Shown: positions 37,301 to 49,510 of the stretch, in pieces | Position numbering within the stretch: position 1 is the stretch's first letter | How the letters are laid out: each line of letters starts with the position of its first letter | DNA from: Betaproteobacteria bacterium | Lineage (GTDB): Bacteria; Pseudomonadota; Gammaproteobacteria; Burkholderiales; Casimicrobiaceae | DNA length: 64,000 nucleotides | NCBI GenBank assembly: GCA_016704895.1 | Contig: JADIZG010000069.1 | Coordinates: 124,001-188,000, forward strand | Direction: 5' to 3' | The notes under the pieces: model-generated | What the model was told of the DNA's origin: nothing | Database searches by the model: none | What the model saw: only the letters and a program-made list of their open reading frames with translations | Made by a program: the position numbers and the translations under genes

Positions 37301-38428
37301 CGATCCGGCTCCCGTGTCGCCCGCGCGCCTCGCGGCCGTGCGCGCGAACGCACGGAGCGACGCGAGCTCGTCGTCGAGCGCGCGGCGGAACGCGGCGTCG
37401 CGCGGCCTCGTGCCCGCGTAGCCCACGGCGAGGGCGAGCTTCCCGGCGACGGGGGTGGCGTTGAGCCAGCCCACCACGCGGTCGCGCCACAGCAGCGGCA
37501 GCGCGTAGTAGCCGTAGACGCGTTTCGCCGCCGGCGTGTACGCCTCGAAGCGGTAGGCCCATCCCCACAGGTGCTCGAAGCGGCGGCGGTCCCAGACGAC
37601 CGGGTCGAACGGCGCGAGCGCGCGGACGCGCTCGTCGATGCCCGCCTCGCGCGGATCCTCGTCCGCCGGCCACAGGTAGCGGACGCGGTCGACCGTCTCC
37701 GACGCGACGGCGGCGTCGGCCACGAAGCGCGCCAGCGCGCGCTCGCGGCCCGCGTCGTCCAGGCCCCGCCCGCCGACCATGCGCGCGAGCTGGCGCAGCG
37801 TGCCCTCCGGGAGCGGCGCATAGAGCCGCAACAGCATCTCGAGCAGCGTCCGCGCGCGGCGCGAAGGAGGTTCCGCGCGCGAACGCTCCGCCGACGGCCC
37901 GTAGACGCGGATGCCGGCCTCGCGCCGCACGACGCGGGCGAGACCGCGGTACTGGAGCATGTCGAGCGCCCGCGTCGACGCCGACGACGACCCGCCCCAT
38001 CCGCTCGTCGTCGCACCGGCGCCCAGCGCCTTCGCGAGCGCGCGCGGGTGCGCGGCGCCGACCGCGCGGAGGTGCCGCAGCACGCGCCCCCCGATCCCCG
38101 GATGCTCGCGCTCGACGCGCCACTCGACGTCGTCGCCGCGCGGATGGAGCCGCTCGGCCTGTGCCGCGGGCATCACGCCGTAGACGTGCAGGTACGCCTC
38201 GTCGAGCGGATGCGCGGCGTACGCGCGGTCGAGGTCGCCTGCCCGGTAGCCCGCGACGCGATGGCGCAGGATCAGGTCCTGCGCGCAGGCCGGGGCGCGG
38301 ATCGGGTCGTACTGGACGAATCCCAGCCGCGCGACGGCGTCGGCGGGCGAGGCCGAGGATGCAAGCGTCCGCGCGATCGCGTAGCGCCGCAGCGCCGGCA
38401 GGTCGACGGGGGCTCCCCCGCGCGTCAC
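37301..38428 (-). CDS. YcaQ-like winged-helix DNA glycosylase family protein
   Basis: About 376 residues, similar to the HTH_42/YcaQ family, whose E. coli member unhooks DNA interstrand crosslinks. The family start LPALRRYAIARTLA is followed by LGFVQYDPI, where the QxD/QYD motif is catalytic in relatives. RAYAAHPLDEAYLHVYGVMP, then WNATPVAGKLALAVGYAG-like strands, appear later. GTG at 38428 overlaps the stop of the ABC permease gene (GTGA). The C-terminus runs in frame into the EamA gene without a stop; see that entry. Activity is inferred from family only. Confidence 0.75.
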
Positions 38429-39590
38429 GCCGCCCTCAGCGCGTCCACGATCTTCATGCGCGCCGCGCGCGCCGCGGGAAGGAATCCGCCGACGAAGCCC
38501 ATCGCGAGCGCGAAGGCGAGCGACGAGGCGACGATGCCCGGCGTGAGCGCGAACGAGAACGCGAGCTCGGCGAAGGTCTGGAAGTTCATCGTCGAGATCG
38601 AGACCGCCTGCATGAGCGACGCGCCGGCCAGCCCGACGACGCCGCCCACGAGCCCCAGCAGCAGCGACTCGACGAGGAACGCCAGGAGGACCGCGCTGCG
38701 CGGGAAACCCAGCGCCCGCAGCGTGCCGATCTCGCCGGTGCGCGAGGCCACGCTCGCGTACATCGTGATCATCGCGCCGATGATCGCGCCGATCGAGAAG
38801 ATGATCGAGATCGACGTGCCGAGGTAGGTGATGAACGTCGACAGCGCCTCGGACTGGTCGGCGTAGAAGCGCGTCTCGCGCTTGGCCTCGAGCGTCAGGC
38901 GCGGATCCGCCTCGATCGCCCGGCGCACCTCGTCGAAGCGCGAGCCGTCCGCGAGCCGGAAGATCACCGACGAGAAGCCCAGCCGCCGGAACGCCTGCAG
39001 CATCTGCTCGGCGTCGCCCCAGATCTCGGAATCGAAGCCGGTGCGCCCGGCGTCGAAGATGCCGACGACCGTCCAGTCGCGCGACGCGAACCGCACGGTC
39101 TCGTCGAGCCCCGCGCCGCGGAACCCGTCCGCGATCGAGCGACCCGCGATCACCTCGGCGGTCCCGGGACGCGGCAGGCGGCCCGCGACGATGCGCGCCT
39201 GCGGCCGCAGCGCGTAGCCTTCGGGGGTGACGCCGCGGATCACGACGTTGGAAGGCTTGCCGGAGTCGCGCTTGGGAAGCGTGATCAGCACGACCGGCTC
39301 CTTCGACACCGCCGGGCGGCCGTCGGCGCCGGTCGCGATGCCGGGCAGCGACTCGACGATCGCGGCCTGCCGGCGGTCGATGCCGCTCTGGATCTCGGTC
39401 TGCGAGCCGCGGCGGATCACGACGACGTTGTCGTCGCTGCCGGTCGCCACGAGCGTGCGCTCGAGCCCCGCGGCGAGCATCAGCACCGTCGCGAACACGT
39501 AGACGACGAGCGCCATGCCTCCGGCCGTGAGCGCGGTCGTGAGCCGGCGTGCCGCGAGATTGCGGACGATGTACGAGAGGGGATGCGCAC
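38425..39590 (-). CDS. ABC transporter permease, FtsX/MacB type (second of pair; start damaged)
   Basis: Integral membrane subunit with an N-terminal transmembrane helix (VVYVFATVLMLAAG), a periplasmic MacB-PCD-like domain, and three C-terminal helices ending LPAARAARMKIVDALRAA. The first ATG in frame is 39516 (364 codons). Coding similarity clearly continues upstream as HPLSYIVRNLAARRLTTALT to the TGA of the preceding permease. The only start there, GTG 39590, is in another frame, so a one-base deletion near 39580 is likely. It works with the paired permease, ATPase and adaptor upstream in the same operon, probably in export rather than import. Confidence 0.83.
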
Positions 39591-39603
39591 GGCCGCCTTC
39601 CCT

Positions 39604-40700
39604 TCAAGCGACCGCGCGCAGGCCGTCGACGATGCGGACGCGGGCGGCGCGCCACGCCGGGATCGCCGCCGCCACGAGGCCGACGGCCAGCGCCGCGGCG
39701 AGCTGCAGCGCGACCGTCTCGTCCGACACGAAGAACACCGGGAACAGCGTGCCCATCGCGTCCGCGAACACGGCGGCGAGCGGAAACGTGAGCGCGATGC
39801 CGGCCGCCCCCGCGGCAAGCGCGAGGCCGAGCGACTCGGCCACGATCAGGCCCGCGACGAACGCCGCGCCGAACCCCAGCGCCTTCATCGTCGCGTACTC
39901 GGCGTAGCGCTCGCGCGCGGTCATCGCCATCGTGTTCGCCATCACGGCCATGATGATGACGATCACGACGAACGACACCGCCTGGATCGCGACGAGGATC
40001 GCCTCGGTCATCGCCACGAACGAGAGCTGGAACGCCTTCTCGGTCTCCGTCAGCGTCTCCGCGAGCGAGTTCGCGAACGTCGCGTCGATCGTCTCGGACA
40101 CCTCCGCCGCCTGCGCGGGATCCTTCAGCTCGACGATGAACACGCCGGTCTGGTCGCCGCGGCGAGGATAGGTCCGCTTGATGCTCTCGTTCAGCAGGTT
40201 CCAGTGGAAGAACATCGTCGTCTGGTCGACGGTCTTGTCCGCGCCGTCGTAGATCCCGCGCAGGTTGAACGTCCAGGTGCCCGGGAAGATCGTGCCCCTG
40301 AGCGGGATCGTGTCGCCGACCTTCCAGCCGTACTGGTCGGCGAGCTTGCGGCCGACGATCGCCCCCTGCCGGTCGACGAGGAACGCCTTGCGCTCCGCGT
40401 CGGAGATCACGAGCTCCGGGTACATCGCGAGGTAGGTCTGCGGATCGATGGCGAACTGGGGAAAGAAGTTGCGTGCCGGATCTTCTGCGCGTAGGTGAGC
40501 GGCAGCGGGAACACCAGCGACACCGAGCTCCTCGTCACGAGTCGCGCGGCCGAACTCGCGTTCGCGCCCGCGTACCAGGCGTCGACGACCGTGCGCAGCA
40601 ACCCGAACGACGCGATCGCGACGATGATGCCCAGCGCCGTCAGCAGCGTGCGCAGCTTGTGCCGGAACAGGTTGCGCAGCACGAGGAGCGGGACGAACAC
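39604..40700 (-). CDS. ABC transporter permease, FtsX/MacB type (first of pair; frameshift and probable deletion)
   Basis: ATG 40700 starts MFVPLLVLRNLFRHKLRTLL, a typical amphipathic start plus first helix. Near 40478-40485 the frame changes after LTYAQKIR and resumes as RNFFPQFAID, then YLAMYPELVISD. In related permeases I would expect about 20 further residues here (a PGV...NWFGG stretch), so bases are probably missing as well as shifted. The remaining protein has a periplasmic domain and three helices, ending AARVRIVDGLRAVA. Its stop lies 14 bases before the second permease's presumed start. Confidence 0.82.
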
Positions 40701-40716
40701 GGCGGCGGGCCCGCGG

Positions 40717-41500
40717 TCAGTCCGCGAGCACTCCCTTCTCGAGGTGGACGATCCGGTGCGCGCGCTCCGCGGCCTTCGGATCGTGCGTCACCATGAGGAT
40801 CGTCTTGCCGAGCTCGTCGTTCAGCCGCTCGAGCAGGCCGAGGATCTCGCCCGCCGTCACGCGGTCGAGGTCGCCGGTCGGCTCGTCGGCGACGATCAGC
40901 GTCGGATCGGAGATCAGCGCCCGCGCGATCGCGACCCGCTGCTGCTGGCCGCCCGACAGCTCGTTCGGGAAGTGGTCGACGCGATCGGAGAGTCCGACGA
41001 GCGCGAGCGCCATGTCGACGCGCTCGCGGCGCTCGCGCCGCGACAGCGACGTGAGCAGGAGCGGCAGCTCGACGTTGCCGAACGCAGTGAGCACCGGCAT
41101 CAGGTTGTAGAACTGGAAGATGAACCCGACGTGCGCCGCGCGCCAGTGCGCGAGCTCCCCTTCGGACAGCTTCGCGATGTCGACGCCCGCGACGAGGATG
41201 CGGCCCGACGACGGCTTGTCGATGCCCGCGACGAGATTCAGCAGCGTCGACTTGCCGGAGCCCGACGGCCCCATCAGCGCGACGAAGTCGCCGCTCGCGC
41301 ACGTCGAGGTCGAGGTCGACGAGGACCGGAATCACCTGGCCGCCACGGACGTAGTGCTTCGACAGCCCGCGGATCGACACCAGGACGGGGCCGGACTCCG
41401 CCCCGGCAGGACCGGGGTCCGACGCCGGTTCCGGCTTCTCCGCCGAGCGTCCGTCCGCCGTGCGACCGCCAGCCCCCGCCGCACCCCCGCCCGCGTTCAC
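40717..41500 (-). CDS. ABC transporter ATP-binding protein, LolD/MacB type (frameshifted)
   Basis: About 260 residues. Walker A GPSGSGKST, the Q-loop region IFQFYNLMPVLTAFGNVELP, signature LSGGQQQRVAIARAL, Walker B LIVADEPTGDLD and the H-loop VTHD are all present, and the pattern is that of MacB/LolD ATPases. GTG 41500 overlaps the adaptor stop (GTGA). A long Gly/Ala/Pro leader precedes VLVSIRGLSKHYVRGGQVIP. One extra base near 41294 breaks the frame between LDLDVRE and GDFVALMGPSG. It powers the two downstream FtsX-type permeases. Confidence 0.88.
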
Positions 41501-42711
41501 TTGCCAGCGGCCCTGACCCGCGCGCCGGTCACGAGCCCGGCCGCGGGCTTGAGCACCGCCTTCTCGCCCGACTTGACCGCACCGTCGACCGCGACCAGGT
41601 CGCCGAGCCTCGCGCCGGTCGTCACGGGCACGGCCGTCGCGACGCCGTCGCGCACGACGAGCACGACGTTCGCGCCGTCGCGCACGACGACCGCGTCGGC
41701 CGAGACGGCGGTCAGCGGCTTCTGCTGCTCGGGCGTCACCTCCTGCGACAGGAACGACACCTTCGCGCTCATCTCCGGGAGCACGCGCGGGTCGATCCGG
41801 TCGAAGCGGACCTTGGTCATCACCGTCGCCTTCGCCCGGTCCACCGTCGGCACCATGCGGCTGATGTGGCCGAGGAAGCGCGTGTCCGGCAGCGCGTCGA
41901 GCACGATCTCGGCCGGCTGCCCGACCCTGACCTTCGACAGGCTCGACTCCGAGACGTCCGCCTCGACTTCGAGCGTGTCCATGTCGGCCATCGTGACGAC
42001 GGCGCCCTTCGAGTCGGTGGCGCTCGAGAACGGCGTGACCATGTCGCCGACGTTCGCGCTCTTCGACAGGATCACGCCGTCGAACGGCGCGCGGATCATC
42101 GTGTAGTCGACCGCTACGGCGGCGTTGCGCGCGTTCGCCTCGGCGGCGGCGAGCGCGGCGCGCGCACTCGCCACGCCCGCGACGGCGCGGTCGGCCCGCG
42201 CCATCGAGCTGTCGAGCGCGGACTGCGAGACGAAGCCCTTCGCGACGAGGTCGAGGTTGCGGCGGTGCTGCGCGAGCGCGTCCCGCTCCTCGGCCAGCGT
42301 CTGCGCGAGCGCTGCGCGAGCGGCGCCCACGTTCGCGTCGGCCGCCTGCGACTGCGCGACGACGTCGCGGTTGTCGAGGCGCGCGATCACCTCGCCGGCC
42401 TTGACGCGCGACCCTTCGGCGACGCCCAGCCAGTCGAGCCGGCCGGTCGCCTTCGAGGCGATCGCCGCCTTCCGCTGCGCCACGACGTAGCCGGTCGCGT
42501 TGAGCACCGCGTACTGCTGCGACGGGAACGACGTGACGACCGCGACCGTCTGCACGTCGACGACGCGCGGCCGCGCCACCATCCACGCACCCGCGGCGAC
42601 GGCGGCGACGGCGAGCACGCCCAGCACGACCCAGCGCCTCGGGCGCCGGCGGCGGACGGGGGCGAGGCTGCGGTCGATCGTGAGCTTCGAGAGGTCCGCG
42701 GGTTGGGTCAT
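41497..42711 (-). CDS. HlyD/RND-type periplasmic adaptor subunit
   Basis: A 404-residue membrane fusion protein. One N-terminal helix (WVVLGVLAVAAVAAGAWMV) is followed by a barrel-sandwich (lipoyl-like) half ASKATGRLDWLGVAEGSRVK. An Ala-rich alpha-hairpin covers roughly 110-200, the second lipoyl half is VDYTMIRAPFDGVILSK, and a beta-barrel follows. It heads the operon adaptor-ATPase-permease-permease, the MacA-MacB-like layout but with two separate permeases. Export of a macrolide, peptide or lipid is possible; no outer-membrane partner gene is adjacent. ATG 42711. Confidence 0.9.
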   Translation of the reverse strand: MTQPADLSKLTIDRSLAPVRRRRPRRWVVLGVLAVAAVAAGAWMVARPRVVDVQTVAVVTSFPSQQYAVLNATGYVVAQRKAAIASKATGRLDWLGVAEGSRVKAGEVIARLDNRDVVAQSQAADANVGAARAALAQTLAEERDALAQHRRNLDLVAKGFVSQSALDSSMARADRAVAGVASARAALAAAEANARNAAVAVDYTMIRAPFDGVILSKSANVGDMVTPFSSATDSKGAVVTMADMDTLEVEADVSESSLSKVRVGQPAEIVLDALPDTRFLGHISRMVPTVDRAKATVMTKVRFDRIDPRVLPEMSAKVSFLSQEVTPEQQKPLTAVSADAVVVRDGANVVLVVRDGVATAVPVTTGARLGDLVAVDGAVKSGEKAVLKPAAGLVTGARVRAAGK

Positions 42712-42926
42712 GGGAGCCGCGCCAGCGTGGCGAGGCCGGCGATTCTACCTTGCGGGGGAGGCTCCGCCCGGGCGCAGCGACGACCCGCGATGCGCGTTCG
42801 CGAGGCGCGGGATCCGGCGGACCGGCCGGGGAGCCCGTTTCCGGTCGCCCCCCGATCCGGCCCGCGCCCGGTTGATGCGGATCAAGCCGCCGACGCGTCC
42901 CTCTTGCGCAAGGTTGCGCCAAATCC

Positions 42927-42945
42927 AATAATGCGAATCATTCCC
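42927..42945. promoter_or_regulatory. Fur box upstream of the FTR1 iron permease
   Basis: AATAATGCGAATCATTCCC matches the 19-base Fur consensus at 14 positions by my count, including the ATAATG and AATCATT halves. It lies 20 bases before the permease ATG at 42965, a position where bound Fur-Fe would block transcription. Confidence 0.78.
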
Positions 42946-42964
42946 ATTTGCCGGACTGCCCCCC

Positions 42965-43744
42965 ATGCTCGCGACCGCGCTCGTCTCGTTCCGCGAAGGC
43001 GTCGAAGCCTTCCTGATCGTCGCCCTGACCCTCGCGTACCTGCGGAAGTCCGGGCGCGTGGCGCTGACACCCGCCGTGTACGCCGGGACGGCCGCCGGCA
43101 TCGCGCTCTCGTTCGTCGCCGGATGGCTCTTCTCGCAGGCGGACAACCAGCCGCTGTGGGAGGGCCTGCTCGCCGCGATCGCCGCCGCGATGGTCCTCTC
43201 GATGGTCGTCTACATGCAGCGCCACGCGCGGACGATGCGCTCGGACATCGCAGCCAGCGTGGACACGGCCGCGGCGCGCACGGGCATCGGCGCGTTCGCC
43301 GGCGTGTTCGCGTTCGTGCTGCTGATGATCGTGCGCGAAGGCATGGAGACCGCGCTGGTGATCACGACGCTGGCCCGCGAGACCGGGCACGGCGACATGC
43401 TCGCGGGCGTCCTCTCGGGCGTCGCCCTCGCCGGCACGCTCGCCTGGGCGTGGGCGCGGTACGGCCAGCGGATCGACCTGCGGCGATTCTTCCAGGTGAC
43501 GTCGATCTTCCTCGTCCTGTTCTCGATCCAGCTCGTCGTCTATGCGATCCACGAATTCAGCGAAGCGGGCGTGATCCCGTTCGTCGACAACGAGGCGCTG
43601 CACGTCGCGACCGAGCCCTACGGCCCGGAGGGCCTCTGGGGGCAGACGCTCACCTACGTGATGGTGCTCGTGCCCGCCGCCTGGCTGGCGTGGGCCTGGA
43701 TGAACGACCGGCGCGACCGGCCTTCCGCGCGCATGCCGGCCTGA
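42965..43744 (+). CDS. FTR1 family high-affinity iron permease
   Basis: A 259-residue inner-membrane protein with about seven helices. Both iron-binding REGxE motifs are present: FREGVEAF in the first helix and VREGMETA near residue 123. It matches EfeU-type ferrous/ferric permeases but lacks neighbouring efeO and efeB genes, so it is a stand-alone FTR1. A Fur box directly upstream implies induction under iron limitation. ATG 42965; the frame is intact. Confidence 0.93.
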   Translation: MLATALVSFREGVEAFLIVALTLAYLRKSGRVALTPAVYAGTAAGIALSFVAGWLFSQADNQPLWEGLLAAIAAAMVLSMVVYMQRHARTMRSDIAASVDTAAARTGIGAFAGVFAFVLLMIVREGMETALVITTLARETGHGDMLAGVLSGVALAGTLAWAWARYGQRIDLRRFFQVTSIFLVLFSIQLVVYAIHEFSEAGVIPFVDNEALHVATEPYGPEGLWGQTLTYVMVLVPAAWLAWAWMNDRRDRPSARMPA

Positions 43745-43754
43745 CGCGCCGGCC

Positions 43755-44696
43755 TCACCCGCCCTCGAGCGGCGCGGGGGCGAGCTCCGCTCCGGCACCG
43801 CGCCGCGACGCGCGCCACGCGATCGCCGCGAGGATCGCGAGCCCCGCGCCGATCAGCGCGATGCCCGCCCACTCGTTGCCGGTCAGGCGCTCGCCGAAGA
43901 CCGCCATCGACGACAGCAGCGCGATCGGGGGCACCGCGAAGATGTTGAGCGAGGCGGTGCCCGCCGGCAGGTGCTTCAGCACCGCGATCCACAGCAGGAA
44001 GCCGAACGCGGTCGAGATGGCGCCGGAGTAGAAGAGCAGCGCGACCTGCGCCACGCTCCAGCGCGTGGGCGCGAGGTCGAACGCGAACGGCAGCAGCGTG
44101 AGCGGCAGCACGCCGACCAGCATCTGCCAGGCGATGAAGTTCTGCGGGTCGGTCGGATGCTCGCGCTGGAAGTGCTTCGTCGCCACCGTCCCGGCCGCCC
44201 ACCCGAGGCCCGACAGCGTCGCCCACAGCTTCGGCGCAAGGTCGCCGCGCCAGTCCCAGGGCGCGACGACCAGCACGAGCCCCGCGAACGCGCAGGCCAC
44301 GGCGAGCCATTGCAGGCCGCGCACGCGCTCGCCCAGCACGATGCGCGCGATCACGAGCGTCCAGAACGGCATCGTGAACACGAGCACCGACGTGCGCCCG
44401 GCCCCGCCGCCCGCGACCGCCACCGTCGTCGCGCCGAGGTTGACCGTCGTCTGGAAGAAGCCGGTGACGACGATCGCGGTCCACGTCGCCTGCGGCGCGA
44501 GCGGCGCGCGCATCGCGGCCATCGCGACGAAGAGCACCGCGATCGCGACCCAGGTGCGCTGGACGTTGAAGACGACCGGATCCGCCCCCTCGAGCGCGAG
44601 CTTCATCATGACCCAGTTCGCGCCCCACACCGACGTGAGCACGGCGAGCGCGACGTAGGCGCCGCGCTTCGAGCCGATGCCGAGGAACGAGCTCAA
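43755..44696 (-). CDS. EamA/DMT family transporter
   Basis: A 313-residue membrane protein with ten hydrophobic segments in two EamA halves (VLTSVWGANWVMMKLALEG near the N-terminus, SGAISTAFGFLLWIAVLKHL in the second half). ATG 44696 starts MSSFLGIGSKRGAY. It converges with the FTR1 gene and follows the alpha/beta hydrolase gene by 55 bases. It is the third EamA protein in this window and not closely similar to the other two. Substrate unknown. Confidence 0.88.
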   Translation of the reverse strand: MSSFLGIGSKRGAYVALAVLTSVWGANWVMMKLALEGADPVVFNVQRTWVAIAVLFVAMAAMRAPLAPQATWTAIVVTGFFQTTVNLGATTVAVAGGGAGRTSVLVFTMPFWTLVIARIVLGERVRGLQWLAVACAFAGLVLVVAPWDWRGDLAPKLWATLSGLGWAAGTVATKHFQREHPTDPQNFIAWQMLVGVLPLTLLPFAFDLAPTRWSVAQVALLFYSGAISTAFGFLLWIAVLKHLPAGTASLNIFAVPPIALLSSMAVFGERLTGNEWAGIALIGAGLAILAAIAWRASRRGAGAELAPAPLEGG

Positions 44697-44751
44697 GGCG
44701 CCCCGCCCGATGCCCGCTGCGCGAGCCTCTCCCGGAGCGGCGCGGCGGCAC

Positions 44752-45648
44752 TCATGGCGCGTCGAGGAACGACTCGACCGCGCGCGCGACCGCGTCGGGC
44801 TGGTCGTGGTGCAGCATGTGCCCGGCCTCGGGGATCACGACGAGCCGCGCGTCGCGGATCGCCGCCATGCGCCGGCGCACACCGTCGAGGCCGTCGACGC
44901 CCATCTCGCCTTCCGGGTGCGTGTCGAGCCACCTCGGAATCGTCGACTCCGCGCCGGCCACCCAGAGGACCGGCGCGGTGATCCGCTTCCAGATCGCGAG
45001 CGACTCGCCTACCCGGTAGACCGACGGGAACGGAAGCTTGTGCCGCGGGTCGGATCGGAGCTCGGCGCGTCCGTCGGGCAGCGTGCGCGCCCAGTGGGAA
45101 GCGAGGAACTCCGCCCGATCGCGCGCGAGGCGGGGATTGTTCCTCTGCAGCCGGTCGGCCACCGCCGCGAGGCTCGCGTAGGACGAGAACGCGGGCGGGT
45201 CGCGCAGCGCGTCGAGCCACTTCGCGAGCTTGCGCGACGCGTCGTCGTCCGACTCCGAGGGAATCCCGAAGCCGTCGAGCGAGATCGCGCGCCGCACGCG
45301 CTCCGGTCGGATCCCGGCGTAGAGCATCGCGACGTTGCCGCCGAGGCTGTGCCCGCAGAGGTCGACGCTCCCGTCGGGCGCGTACGCGTCGATGAGCGCC
45401 TCGAGGTCGGCGACGTAGTCGGCGAACCAGTAGCCTTGCGGCTGCCACGCCGAGTCGCCGAAGCCGCGCAGGTCGTGCGCGATCACGCAGCGGTCGCGCG
45501 CGAACGCGTCGACGAGGAACTGGAACGACGCGGCGACGTCCATCCAGCCGTGGACGAGGAAGAGCTTCGGCGCGTCCGGGTCGCCCCAGGTGAGCACGTG
45601 GTGCGCGAGGCCGCGCAGCGGCACCCGCTGCGAGCGCGCGGGCTTCAA
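44752..45648 (-). CDS. Alpha/beta hydrolase
   Basis: A 298-residue cytosolic serine hydrolase. The oxyanion region LFLVHGWMD is followed by the nucleophile elbow GHSLGGN. A late His lies in IPEAGHMLHHDQPDAVARAV, and the Asp is probably in the APVLWVAGAESTIP region, where the strand carries Glu. No signal peptide. It resembles epoxide hydrolase/esterase-like enzymes, and the substrate is unknown. The small lipoprotein gene lies 34 bases upstream on the same strand. Confidence 0.88.
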   Translation of the reverse strand: MKPARSQRVPLRGLAHHVLTWGDPDAPKLFLVHGWMDVAASFQFLVDAFARDRCVIAHDLRGFGDSAWQPQGYWFADYVADLEALIDAYAPDGSVDLCGHSLGGNVAMLYAGIRPERVRRAISLDGFGIPSESDDDASRKLAKWLDALRDPPAFSSYASLAAVADRLQRNNPRLARDRAEFLASHWARTLPDGRAELRSDPRHKLPFPSVYRVGESLAIWKRITAPVLWVAGAESTIPRWLDTHPEGEMGVDGLDGVRRRMAAIRDARLVVIPEAGHMLHHDQPDAVARAVESFLDAP

Positions 45649-45682
45649 CGCGAGCGATCCCTCGCCGGCGCCGCCGACGGCC

Positions 45683-45988
45683 TCACTTCTTGCGGCATAG
45701 CGCGAGCCCGTCCGTCCATCCGGTGCGGTAGTTCGCGTCCGCCGAGTAGCGCGCGGCGTCGCGGCGCTGCGGCCCCGACGCGCTCGCGCAGCCGTCCGCG
45801 TAGCCTTGCCGGTAGGGCAGCGGGAATCCCGAGAGGTTGACGTTCGGCGGCGGGGGCTCGACGTTCTTCGGCGTCGGCCGCGCCGCCTCCGGCTTGCCGT
45901 CCGTCGGCGGGGCCGTCGGGCCGACCGAGGCGCAGCCGGCGGCGACCGCGGCGGCGAGCACGAGGACGAGGGAAGGGAAGCGCGGCAT
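45683..45988 (-). CDS. Small Pro-rich lipoprotein of unknown function
   Basis: 101 residues from ATG 45988. The signal peptide ends VAAGC with lipid-accepting C19. A Pro-rich linker (PTAPPTDGKPEAARPTPKN, then EPPPPN) follows, then a compact C-terminus with two related units, YRQGYADGC and YRTGWTDGL...C. The two late cysteines could form a disulfide. I do not recognise the family. It is divergent from dnaE. Confidence 0.7.
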   Translation of the reverse strand: MPRFPSLVLVLAAAVAAGCASVGPTAPPTDGKPEAARPTPKNVEPPPPNVNLSGFPLPYRQGYADGCASASGPQRRDAARYSADANYRTGWTDGLALCRKK

Positions 45989-46036
45989 GGACGTTGCGCG
46001 CAGCGACGAAACCGCTATGCGCGATCCGTCGGCGCG

Positions 46037-46048
46037 CTAGAATTCTAG
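46037..46048. promoter_or_regulatory. CTAGAATTCTAG palindrome containing a -10-like TAGAAT, before dnaE
   Basis: A perfect 12-base palindrome 20 bases before the dnaE ATG; TAGAAT at 46038-46043 resembles a -10 element. No clear -35 was found at 17-18 bases, so it is a tentative promoter or operator. Confidence 0.35.
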
Positions 46049-46067
46049 CATCGTCGCCCCCGCTTCC

Positions 46068-49499
<3,432 letters not shown>

Positions 49500-49510
49500 A
49501 ACCGCGGCGG

